Assembly (NCBI GenBank): GCA_905116865.2
Contig: CAJHNH020000830.1
Span: 163,371 to 227,370 of the forward strand
Reading direction: 5' to 3'
Length of the DNA: 64,000 nucleotides
Source: Candidula unifasciata
Taxonomy: Eukaryota > Mollusca > Gastropoda > Stylommatophora > Geomitridae
Part shown: one piece after another, positions 24,901-36,900 of the stretch
Numbering within the stretch: position 1 is the stretch's first letter
Layout of the letters: each line of letters starts with the position of its first letter
Notes under the pieces: model-generated
Told to the model about the DNA's origin: nothing
The model's input: the letters and a program-made list of their open reading frames with translations, nothing else
The model's database searches: none
Program-made: the position numbers and the translations under genes

Positions 24901-27900
24901 ACTCTGTTTAGTTAATGTACATATTGTGTCTTCAAGATGTGATTACTCTGTTTAGTTAATGTACATATTGTGTCTTCAAGATCTGATTACTCTGTTTGGG
25001 TAATGCACATATTGTGTCTTCAGGATCTGATTACTCTGTTTTGGTAATGTACATATTGTGTCTTCAAGATGTGATTACTCTGTTTAGTTAATGTACATAT
25101 TGTGTCTTCAAGATCTGATTAATCTGTTTTGGTAATGTACATATTGTGTCTTCAAGATGTGATTACTCTGTTTTGGTAATGTACATATTGTGTCTTCAAG
25201 ATGTGATTACTCTTTTTTGGTAATGTACATATTGTTATTCATTTTTTGGATTGCAGGAAATATTTGTTGAGGACTATAAAAATATTAACTGGCCATCACA
25301 GAGAAACAATGTTTCTTCTGCTGATCTATACACTCCTCACTCTTGGCTCTTGGATCTAAGTTACTGTAAGTTTTTATTGTTACAGATCACACTGATAACT
25401 TGAATAAATGATAATTTGTAAAATGTTTTACACATCAGAGTGATAAATTGTAATATTTGACTTATCTTCTTCTTTTTCTTCCCCTTTTCTCTACTCCTGA
25501 TATGCGCTGCGACGTGTATTCTAGACAAAGCACATATTGTGTCTTTACTGTTTCTGTTAATTGTTGCTTGTGATGTTATGTTCGACATATTGTTTGCTTC
25601 GTTAATCAATACATATTTCTGTAACCTATGATGTGCCCATTTCAATGGGTTGAAATGTAATTATGTCCGTATTCCATTCGTGGATTTTGGTAAGCTGTAC
25701 GATAGACACTGGCCAATGAGACACCTTTTATTTGGGGGTAATGCCTAGTTGACCATTGTTATTCATTAGTGCACTTGTATTCATGGTTGAGGACTATAAA
25801 AGACGCCGTCTGGAGGTGACAGGTTCAATTCCCGCACGGTAACTATAGCTTTCGATTTTTATGTTGTCCTAGTGTGGTTCTTCTATCTTTCTACTGTCTT
25901 TTTATGAGTGCCGTTCACAATACTTTCTGTTAATTTGATGTGTTTAATTCAGAGTGATATATTTTAACGGCCTCAAATGGTTCCCCCCTTTTGCTACTTA
26001 TTTATGCGCTGCGACGTCAGAGCAGGAAGAGATCTCTGGAACAGGCCCTTCTGTTCATATCACACAGATAAATTATTATATGTATATTTTTTTTTACATC
26101 ACACAGCTAAATTGTAATACTTTACACATCACACTTAAAAAGTGTAATATTTTAACACATCACATTAACAAACTATATTTTGTTTCACATCATACTGACA
26201 CATTTTAATATCCTACATATCACAGCAACATTTTGTTGGCACTATGCTAAAAATCACCTACTATAATTTTGGCCATTTTGGTGTAAGTGCATTTTTAGAG
26301 ATGTTATTTATCACATTACAATATGCCAAAGCACACATGTTTATTACTATTCCATATAGGTTAAAATAAAGTATTACACAGTTTTTTCCCCATCACTTCA
26401 GAGAGAAATGGAATTTTCTTGAAACAAGCTGCTTAGGTGACTTCACCATTGTGCCAACAGTATGGAAATATGTTAATATTACACTGAGCTGACCAAGTGG
26501 AAAATATTATGGATCGTGTTTACAGATTGATATATGTTACAAGTCATTAATAATTTGTATAGTGCACTTTTACAGTGACATTTGTTACACATCACAGTAA
26601 CAAATTATGTGTTACACATCATAGTCAAAATGGAATGTGTTACAGTCACACTGACAGAATAAAGTAGTGTGTTGCAGTAGTTCATGAAACTCATTAACAG
26701 CCTTGTCTTTTATTAACCCCCAGTCATACACCTATTTAGGTTATAAATTAAGACAAAGATTGGGGATGCATAGATTTTAAAATAAGCACACAAATTACAA
26801 TAGCTTCTTAGCAGTAGGGCGTTTTGTGTTGGTGGAAGTTAAGAACAAAATTTGGTTGGGACACCTAACAAAAATGCCCTGGTACTATTTGCCACAGGGA
26901 GCCACACTAAAATGTTACAACAGGTATGGAGCGAGCAGAAGACCTCATGAAAGATGGAGTGATGGCATTAAGAAAAGCCTTACAGAAATGAACATCAGTC
27001 TTAATAGTGCTCTTGACAGAGCTCATCGACAAACATTATATCTCCCCCCCGACACATCACTGAAGTACAAGGTGGAAGAGAAGAAGAAGAAGAAAAATAA
27101 ATCTACGACCAGACATAGAATATGTAACTAATGTCAAGTCATTGCTGCTGTATGGAGCAGAACCACAGACACTGACTAAAACAGCTCCTAGTAAACATTC
27201 ATTGACTTGTGTCAGTGCTGGAATAGATTAACAGATGGCCAAATGCAGCCACATGTACACAAAATTTAAAATCGGCAAATCAGCCATGTGCACATGTGGA
27301 TTGGCACCTGAGACAGCAGATCATGTCCTCCAAGACTGTCCCAAATACAACATATCTTTTCTGTCAGGAGTCAAAATGCAATTTTAATCTGCGGAGTCCC
27401 GGCGACAGCTTCTTCTTCTTCTTCTTCTTCTTCACTTCCTCTTTTACCGCTGTGGGGTCGAGGGAGATATAAGGTTCTGTTTCTGGCCGCCTCGACCATA
27501 GGCACATCGTGCTGTTGTAGAGTTTCTCTGATGTTATCCTTCCATCTTGTTCTTGGTCTACCTCGTTCTCTACGTCCTTCTTCTCTTTCCATGTATGTTT
27601 TGTATGGCATTCTCTCTAAGTGGGCAAACCATTTCACTTGCTGTCTTCGTATGTAATCCAGAATTGGTTCTGTGTTGACTTTTTCTCTTATGATCTCATT
27701 CCTGATCCTATCTCATATGGTCACTCCTACAGCCCTGGCGACAGCAGTAGCCTTAAATTCTCAGGCTCAATCCCCCCCCCCCCCAGCCCAGACTATACAA
27801 CAAAAGTGGTAAATACAGGCAGTAATTGGCTATGCAGGAATGTATAGAACTACAGTTGATTAACAGAATCACAAATGCTGAGGTAGAGAACTAAACAGTG

Positions 27901-30900
27901 GGCATCCACAGTGCAAAAAGGTGAAAAACAGTTAGTTGTTTATCCTTCACAGGATGTTACAGAACCAGCCAAGAATCTCTCGACTCTGTGTGATTTTAAT
28001 AGGCAATTTTACATTTATTAGTTGGCCATTGCTTTATGAATGGTCAGCTTTCAATACATTTGTCAAAAATAAAGCAAGGTGGTCTGCTGCCTTATCACCT
28101 ACGGCTGTGATCAAATCCAGTATCTCAGAATTAGAAACCGTGTTTGCAAGGCCTAAGCCACAGACGCCGACAAAAGGGAGAAAAGAAAACCTTAAACACA
28201 CAAAGGAGATACTTAGAAATAGAGATGAATAATGTGAGGAAGGAACTGCAGGAGATGGTAAAAGATAGGATATCAGTCAAGTCGAAGATAGGATCTTAGT
28301 CAGGTACAAGATAGGATACCTTAGTCAGGAACAAGATAGGATATCTTAGTCAGGTACAAGATAAGATACCTTAATCAGATACAAGATAAGATACCTTAGT
28401 CAGGTAAAAGATAGGATACCTTAAAAAGGTAAAAATAAGATACCACATTCAGGAGAGAAAAAAAACGGATATCTTATTCAGAGTTGGTTGAGGAAATGTT
28501 GTAATGGGAAATAAAGAACAAAAGAAGAAGACTTACTGTTGTATGTGTTTTAAATTAATAATTTTAGTTAATTTATTGTAAGAGTCAACATTTTCAATTA
28601 TCCTGGCAGTTTTCTTAAACATCTATGAGAAAGTTCATATCGGATTCATCAGGAAGAAAGCCCTGAGCGTCATGTATGATCACATTGCTGCTGACGACAG
28701 ATTCACAAAATGTATCAGTATAGGACCGTGAGTATTGTGTTGCTGTGTTTACAGGACTTTGCAGAACTAGCCCAGTTATTTGTTGGCCGTTTGTGGTTTT
28801 ACTAGGCTGTTTTACATTATCTAGTTTGCCACTGCTTTCTGAATGGTCACAGCTCCATACCATTGTTGAAGTCAGTGCAAAGCAGTTAGCTTTCACATTG
28901 CCTACTGCTAAATGACACTGGCTATTTAAGAATTATGAAATGTTTTTGCAATGCCTAAGCCACAGGTGCAGACATAGAGGAAGACTAGGACTGAAACCAG
29001 TCATACAGTTTGTTAACAAGTAACATATGAGATGGTTTGGACATCTGACAAATAATGTCCTGATACCAATGACCACAGACAGCCATGTTGAAGAACTATA
29101 ATGGGCATGTAGCAAAGAGAGGACCACACAAAAGATGGAACATTAGCATTAGGAGCAATCTACAAAAATTAAGATCAACTTACACAGCACACTCAAAAAA
29201 CACAGACAATCCTTACCCACCTCCCCAAAACCAGTTAACCCAACTCTCACCCCCCCTCTCCCATCCTAAAATGTCATGGGCTTTACTAGGGGGGGGAGAA
29301 GAAGATGCAGTTTGGTTTCACTCTGTGATTAAAAAATGCGAGGCAGAGGAGATCTTAGAAGCACCGTATGTGTGTTACCAGGTTCCTACAAGGAAGACTA
29401 ACACACTCTGTGTGTGAGTGTGTGTGAGTATCATGTGTGTGTTAGTTAACAAAGGAGGGTTGCATGTGAGGCCAGCTACCTCATCCTGTAGAAGGAAACG
29501 GTAAAAAACTTAACAAAAAGTACCTCATCCTGTAGAAATATTTATCTGCAAAGTATAATATTGATAAAAGAAGTTTTTTTATATATATATGTCCCACACA
29601 CAAACACAGGAACACACAAAAATGATTAGCACACACAGATCACCCATCACGCACAATCACTGGATGTGTAGTTATTCTCATCGTGGTATGGGACACACAC
29701 AGGTCGACCCAGCCTAAAACACACTCACTCACACACATACTCACATGGGCTTTCCTGGGAACACACTCAAAGACAGCCGGCGTAATGCTGACACACATCC
29801 CTCACACCCACACACACACTGATGGTCTGTCAAAAATATGGGACGCTCTGCCCATATGCCCGATGCATATCCGAAAGGCGTGAAAAGGTATAAAACTGAA
29901 TTTACTTTTTACTTTAGAAATATTTGTCTTCATAGTGAAAGTACATGAAAGAAGTTGTTAATACTATCTTCTTCATCAAATGATCAGAGTGGCATAAATG
30001 TGGTTGTGTATGTAAAAGCATAAGCTGTGATAATTGCATTGAGATGACCTGTTAATAATATCTTCTTCATCATTCATCCCAGTGGCATAAGTGTGTTGTG
30101 TATGTTTAAAGCATAGCTGCGATAATTTCACCTTTTAACCAACACATCTGACTTCTTTGAGCCTTTGTTATCTGGTGTTGTCCCAAGAGGACCCTGTTCA
30201 GGGCAGCTGCATGCAGATTGGTTGAAAATCTCTCTGCACTGGGGAAAAGAGGCTGAAGGAAAAGAACCTTCCATGCATTTTTTTTGACTGTGAAGAGTTT
30301 GTGTAAGACTGGGTATCTCGACCTGCAGAACAGTTTTTACCTGCAAAGATTGTCCTGGATACCTCTTGCCTCCGGCTATGTGCTTTCTTGCAGGTTTTGG
30401 TGTAGGTGGCAGTCCTGCAGTATGTGCTCAGGTGTTTGAGTGTGGTGGGTGGGACACTGGGCAGATTGGGCACTGTATCCAAAAGAGGTGGATTTGGACA
30501 AGCATATTTTGTTTGTTGACTAACGTAAAAATGTTGGTAAAACCTGAAGAAGTAGAGTGTTAAAAATTGGCTTTTTATTTCAGATTTCCAAAGTAATAAA
30601 TATGCTGATTAGATACCATGAGGAAGGTCCACTCTGTAAAGATTTTAAGCTTCATCAGGATAGAATACAAGATTTTTTGTGGTGAGATGTGTAGAGTTAC
30701 TATATTTAAAAACTTTTATAGAATAATTTTTTATTTATAATAGTTATTAGATGAGGTTCTGACGTCACTGCAGACGGGGGACCTAATAACTGCTCATTCA
30801 ATTGTCCCATTTGAAAACTAGTTAAAATACCTTGTCAGTCCCAGCAACATCTGAAGACTGTACACACAAAGTAAAAAATGCTGCTAGATGTTGTCATATT

Positions 30901-33900
30901 TGCCATACTAACGGTCCTAGGCCAGTATTGAAGCTCACTGTGGGCACGTACTGTCAATCACTTAAGCCGGTATAGCACCCCAAAAAAGTGTACATATTAC
31001 ATGAAATCCACAGCTCACAGTGTTGCACCATGCACTCAACTCAGTAGCTGAGCAATAGTATTTTTGGACTGCCAGTCAAGAAATTGGGAATTTGCATCAG
31101 CAAAGTCTATCTGGAAGCAAATAATTTTTTAGAGCATCAGCAGCCAGCAGCTATTGGCCAAATTAGCTGGAATTTTTTGTTGTTTGTATTTTAAATAATG
31201 AATGATTTGAAACTTATAAAGTTAAGATAAGTGATTGTTTTTTCTTTTTCTTTTACCTATTTAAGTTTGAGGCAGCAGTAGCTAGATGCAGCCCTGCTGG
31301 TCCAAAGGTCTTAGGTTTTAGTCTGCATTGTGGTCGATTTTGATGATTGATCTGAGCTCCTATGTCAGCCCTGTCTAATATCTTCTTCTTCTCGGATTCA
31401 CTGGCTGTGAACACTGGCCGAAAGTTCTGGATTGTTAGTCCACTTCTGGACTGTAGTCTTGTTTCAGAACTGGAGTTTTGCATGCACTTCCATTTTACAG
31501 ATCTGGCTTATTTGTATGCAGACTATTGTTTCTAACCTATCAGGCAGATGCACTCTGACTTCGAAGGAAACCCCTAATTATGTAGATTCTTATGCCAGGC
31601 TTGTTATGGAAGCAGTAAGTTTATTCTTCCAACAAACCCTCACCCCCCACCCTTTTAAAAGTGGAGCCGCGGAAGCCACACAGGGATGTCTATGGGTAAC
31701 AGAAAATGTCCTAGGAAGTAAAGTCACCAGCTTGATATTGACCATATGGTCCATCAAATGCTGAATGATTAATAAAAAATGTGGATCTATCACCAAATCC
31801 TGATGTGGCAATGATGTATAAAGTGGCCTTTACTTTATTTCATTTCTACTATCTGTGTAAATATTTGTCATTGATGGGTGAGATTTGATAATGTTACAAC
31901 AGTTTTTGTTAATTGAAAAACACATTTTCCCCAACTTTTATTGGTTAAGACCATTAAAACAGTGTCATAGACTTTATCCCTTAGCTTAGTTCAGTTTAAA
32001 GATGATCCAGTTGTTACTTTTTTTTTTTAATAGTTATTCTTAAATATTGTGTTTCAGGCTTGGCTTGGATGGGATGAAAATGACAGTGAGTATTTTTTTT
32101 TTTTTTGTCATTGAAATGGAGATCTAGTATAAAAAAAAAAAAAAAGTAAAGTAAAGTTCCCTTTTCACGCCTTTCGGCGCATCGGGCATATGGGCAGAGC
32201 GTCCCATATTTTTACAGACCATCAGCACTCTGTGAGTAATGTGGTCAGCATTACGCCGGCTGTCTTTACTTTCCTAGGACAGCCCATCCTGGTACCCATT
32301 TTAGGCTGGGTCGACCTGCGACGTGGATCTAGTATAGTTGAAACTAATTAAACCATTTAAATATTTAACATTCATAGTGACTACATATAAGGTTAGTTGC
32401 ATATCCTTTACAGGACGTTGCAGAACCAACCCAAACAGCCCCTGGCTGTTGTGTGGTTTGTCTAGGCAACTTACGTCCAGTAGTTTGCCATTGCTTTCTG
32501 GACGGTCGGCTTTCTTGATACCACTGTCGAAACCAACGCAAGGCGCAAGGCGCATGGCCCACAGCTGGTATCTAACCCGGCATCTCAGCATTACGAAGCG
32601 TTTGCATCAACTTAGCCACAGAGCCGACACTGACTACATATACACATGCTTTTAAATTTGATTAGTTCGCATTTCAATTGTAATACTTGTGATTTAATAA
32701 TTGTGAAGACCACATATGTAAACTGTCATTAAAAATAATTTATATTAGCAATAATAATTTTTAGGCAATTATTCAGGATAAATAAGCATGTAGCCCAGTG
32801 TTGTGGTTTTCTGTTATTTGACTTACACTTTTCGGGTGACTTGGGTGATGGGTTTGTATGTCTTTTTGCAGGTTTCACTTCAGCATTTATCCATCTCTTT
32901 CTTTGTCTTCCCCTCGCCTTTCTTTCAATGTTCTGCTGTAAACAAAATATCTCACATCCACTTTTGGTCTCGCTGCATTCTCACTAGATGGCCTAACTAT
33001 TTCATTCTTTACCTGTCAATATAATTCAGATACAGTCTTATTTCCACTTTCTCTGGAATGCTGGAGAACTCGGTCTTTTCTTATGCTGTTGTTGACCTTC
33101 TGCACTCTAGCTTCTGTGTCTCTGCTGAGTCTGCCATTAGATGCATTTGGTGCTTGAAAAATTCGGCATCATCAAGTTTATTTTAATTCAATTCAGTACA
33201 GTTGGCATCTGTGGCTTAAAAAATGTGGGCACACTTGTCATCCTGACCTAACAAGGCTCAACGTCAGCTATAAGCAGTTGGCTATAAAAAACAACTTTTG
33301 AGTTGATTTTAATATTATGAACATCGTTAAAAAAAAAAATCATTGGCAAACTACTAAATGTGAAATTGCAAAGCCACACAATGGTTAATAAACGCAGGAG
33401 CGATAAGCTTCAACCTGAAGCATTTTTTGCACCACACGCTCTTCAGGGAAAAGGGCAACAAACTAAAAATGGGCAGATCATGGTTGGGTAGGGCAGAGGA
33501 TGACATCAAGCAGGTCTGCAGTCTCATAGACGTCTACCCTGGTGAGGAATGGATACCAGTGCCCAAAGCACTCAATTGCATCTTCTCCTGTGCTGTCACG
33601 CTTGATAGGAGCTGACTGGGGCAGAATCCTGTCTCTGTCAGTGCCAAATCTGTGCTCTTATCAGTGACAAGCCAGATGAGACAGATGTACTGATCTACAC
33701 AGATGGGTCCGTTATACAAGGACATAAGAGTGCATGGACATTTACAGCTCGCTCTTCAGGCAGAACAGTCCAAGAAGCTAGTGGTGCCTTCTCAATGACT
33801 ACCAGCAGCATGACAATGAAGAGGATGGCTGTGACACAAGCTTTTATGTGACTAGAATCACAGGACTGTTCTAACTTATGTGTGTGCTGAGTGATTCTAT

Positions 33901-36900
33901 GAGCATGATCTGGCGGGTCAAGGCAGGCTGCACATGCACATGGTGGATGGAGTCTTTGCAAAACTCTCCTGTGTATGCAGTTACCTTCATATTTGTCCCA
34001 GGATATGCAAGTTTTGTTGGCAATAAAAGAGCTGATAGAATGGCAGATTATGCCATAGTTGCAAATGGTTGACCTATGGATCACGCTGACATTGTTAATC
34101 CCTTAGATAGGACATTCTGAAGATTTTGGAAGCAACATATCCACATCACTGCTAAGAATACAAGAATTGTGAGTTGAGATCAGCACAGCCAAGCATGAAC
34201 GGGACACTGGATGCACATGAAGTCTTGTTAATCAGCATAGGACTGGCACTATTAACTGCACGGCGCTGATGAATATGTTGAAAGGGCGATCTGACCACCT
34301 GTGGATGTATCCGGAGTTCTGTGAAGATAATTCAACTCATAACTCAAATGCGGTAGTTTGTGATAGTCCTGAAAAGGATATGCAACTAACTTTTATTTAG
34401 TACATTCATTTTTCTTATTGCTTGGAGTTGTGTATTCACAGGGAACTAATGGTAGCCAGATGTGGGACACAGCTTTTGCTGTCCATGCATTTATAGAGGT
34501 AATTCATTTGTTTGTTTCCGTTTAAAAACTTGCTGATATGTAGAAAACAGAATGAACAAGGGATAGAGCAGCTAAGTGGTTACATAATCCTGGTTAAAGC
34601 AGAAAATCTGGTCTGTCTCGTGGTGTTGACTGGATTTTCCTTGTCTTTTTCTGCCATATATTTCCCAGTGGAGCATAGCTCATGCTACATTAACCTATCC
34701 TTCTCCATTGTATGCAGTTTGCCATTGTTCTCCCCCATTTTGTTTCACATTATTCGTTAATTATTTTCTCCATATGTTTTGTGTCTACCTTTATTCCGTT
34801 AACCTTGTGGGTTCCATGCAAGAAGATTCTAGGTCTCTTATTATCAGGTTTGGAATTTTTACAAAAAGTAAAAAGGAAAGTATGCACAAACCAGCTAGTT
34901 ATAAAATGGTTCCAAGACGTGATTAATGATTATGGGAAATTTACCCTTTCAGTGGTTTCTTGAGAGCTCCAACCTTTCCTCAGATGATGAAGGTAGGAGA
35001 GGATCCAACTGTGAAGCCCCAGTGAGATCCTGCTATTAACTGGATTCTTGGAAGCAGCACATTTCTTTAAAGAAACTGTGTCAAAAATTTAATGAAGACA
35101 AAAAATGAACTGAGAGATATACTAAAAGAGATAAATCTGAAGAGAAATGGTTTTACTGGTCTTGTAAAAGTAAAAGTAAAGTAAAGATCCTTTTTCATGC
35201 CTTTCGGTGCATCGGGCATATGGGCAGAGCGTCCCATATTTTTACAGACCATCAGCACTCTGTGGGTAATGTGGTCAGCATTACGCCGGCTGTCTTTACT
35301 TTCCCAGGACAGCCCATCCTGGTACCCATTTTAGGTCTTGTAAAACTGGCAGTAAATAATGGAGAAAACTAATAATGGCTGGAAAACCTAATAAATATAT
35401 CCAGATAATAAATATCAAGGTAATAAATATATTATGGCAGAAGATCCTAGCAAGAGTGCCATAAAAGTAGATGCCGGTAAGCTCAGTGTATGTACATATA
35501 ATATTTTGAAATACATATAATATTTTGACAGATAGTTAATGGTGGATAAAATTACAACAAGCTATGTTTGCTTGGAACATTAAAAAGAAATTTGATCATA
35601 TCAAAAAATTGCCAATCGTATCAAATGGATGATGTGGTCAATATTACATTGACTGCCTTTATTTCCCAAGAGATTTCCTGGTGTGCATTTAAGGCTGTAT
35701 TAACCTATGAGCCCAGAACAATTATAAAAGTTCACTTCAGTACTAATTTGAACCCAAGACCTTTCAGGTCACTGGCAGTAATCTCACCACTGTCCAGTGT
35801 GCTGCCAAGGCTCCCTTTTCTATCTTTCTAATTGTTTTCTATTAATTCTTTCAATTCTGAACTGTTGTTTCTTTAACTCTTTCTATTCTATGAAGTTGAG
35901 TTGAAAATAACAAATATTTAAATGTCAAAGAAGTTAACAAAAACACTGGGACAGAATAGTTCAACTAATAATTCAGATACAGACTTGTTACTTGTTATCC
36001 TTATCATTATCTTAGCACATAGGTCTGACCCATGTGTGCTCAGTCCTGTATTGCAGCAGCCATCTCAAGTTTCCATGCTCATTTTACCCAGTAGGAGTTG
36101 ATGGGCATATCTTCTTTCTCTGTCCCGCACCAAGTTTCTGCCCGCACCCAGTGTCTGCCTGCACCAGTTTCTGCCCGCACCAGTTTCTGCCCGCACCAGT
36201 TTCTGCCTGCACCAGTTTCTGCCCGCACCCACCAGTTTCTGCCCGCACCAGTTTCTGCCCGCACCAGTTTCTGCCCGCACCCACCAGTTTCTGCCCGCAC
36301 CCACCAGTTTCTGCCCGCACCCACCAGTTTCTGCCCGCACCCACCAGTTTCTGCCCGCACCCACCAGTTTCTGCCCGCACCCACCAGTTTCTGCCCGCAC
36401 CCACCAGTTTCTGCCCGCACCAGTTTCTGCCCGCACCAGTTTCTGCCCGCACCAGTTTCTGCCCGCCGCACCAGTTTTTCTGCCCGCCGCACCAGTTTCT
36501 GCCCGCACCCACCAGTTTCTGCCCGCACCCACCAGTTTCTGCCCGCACCAGTTTCTGCCCGCACCCACCAGTTTCTGCCCGCACCCACCAGTTTCTGCCC
36601 GCACCCACCAGTTTCTGCCCGCACCCACCAGTTTCTGCCCGCACCCACCAGTTTCTGCATGCTTGTCCTTTTTTAACGCTCATTTTCATCAGGCGGTTCA
36701 TCACCTCTGACTCCTTTGTCTCAGTGTCTCTGGAACACAGTGCATTCACAACATCTGCCCTGAGGAGGACTTCTGGATGTTGTCAACCCATTCAAGTTGA
36801 AGTTTGCAAGTTTGCATCTTCTAAAGCATGCTCATTGAGTCTGTTACTGTGAGTTCAAATACAAAGGAATAATAATGCATCTATCTGCAATAGAAGACAT

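Noticed and set aside
36034..36852. Several long open frames rich in Pro/Phe/Cys or Trp/Gly
   Set aside because: Produced by the 17/20-bp minisatellite, whose unit lengths keep all frames open.
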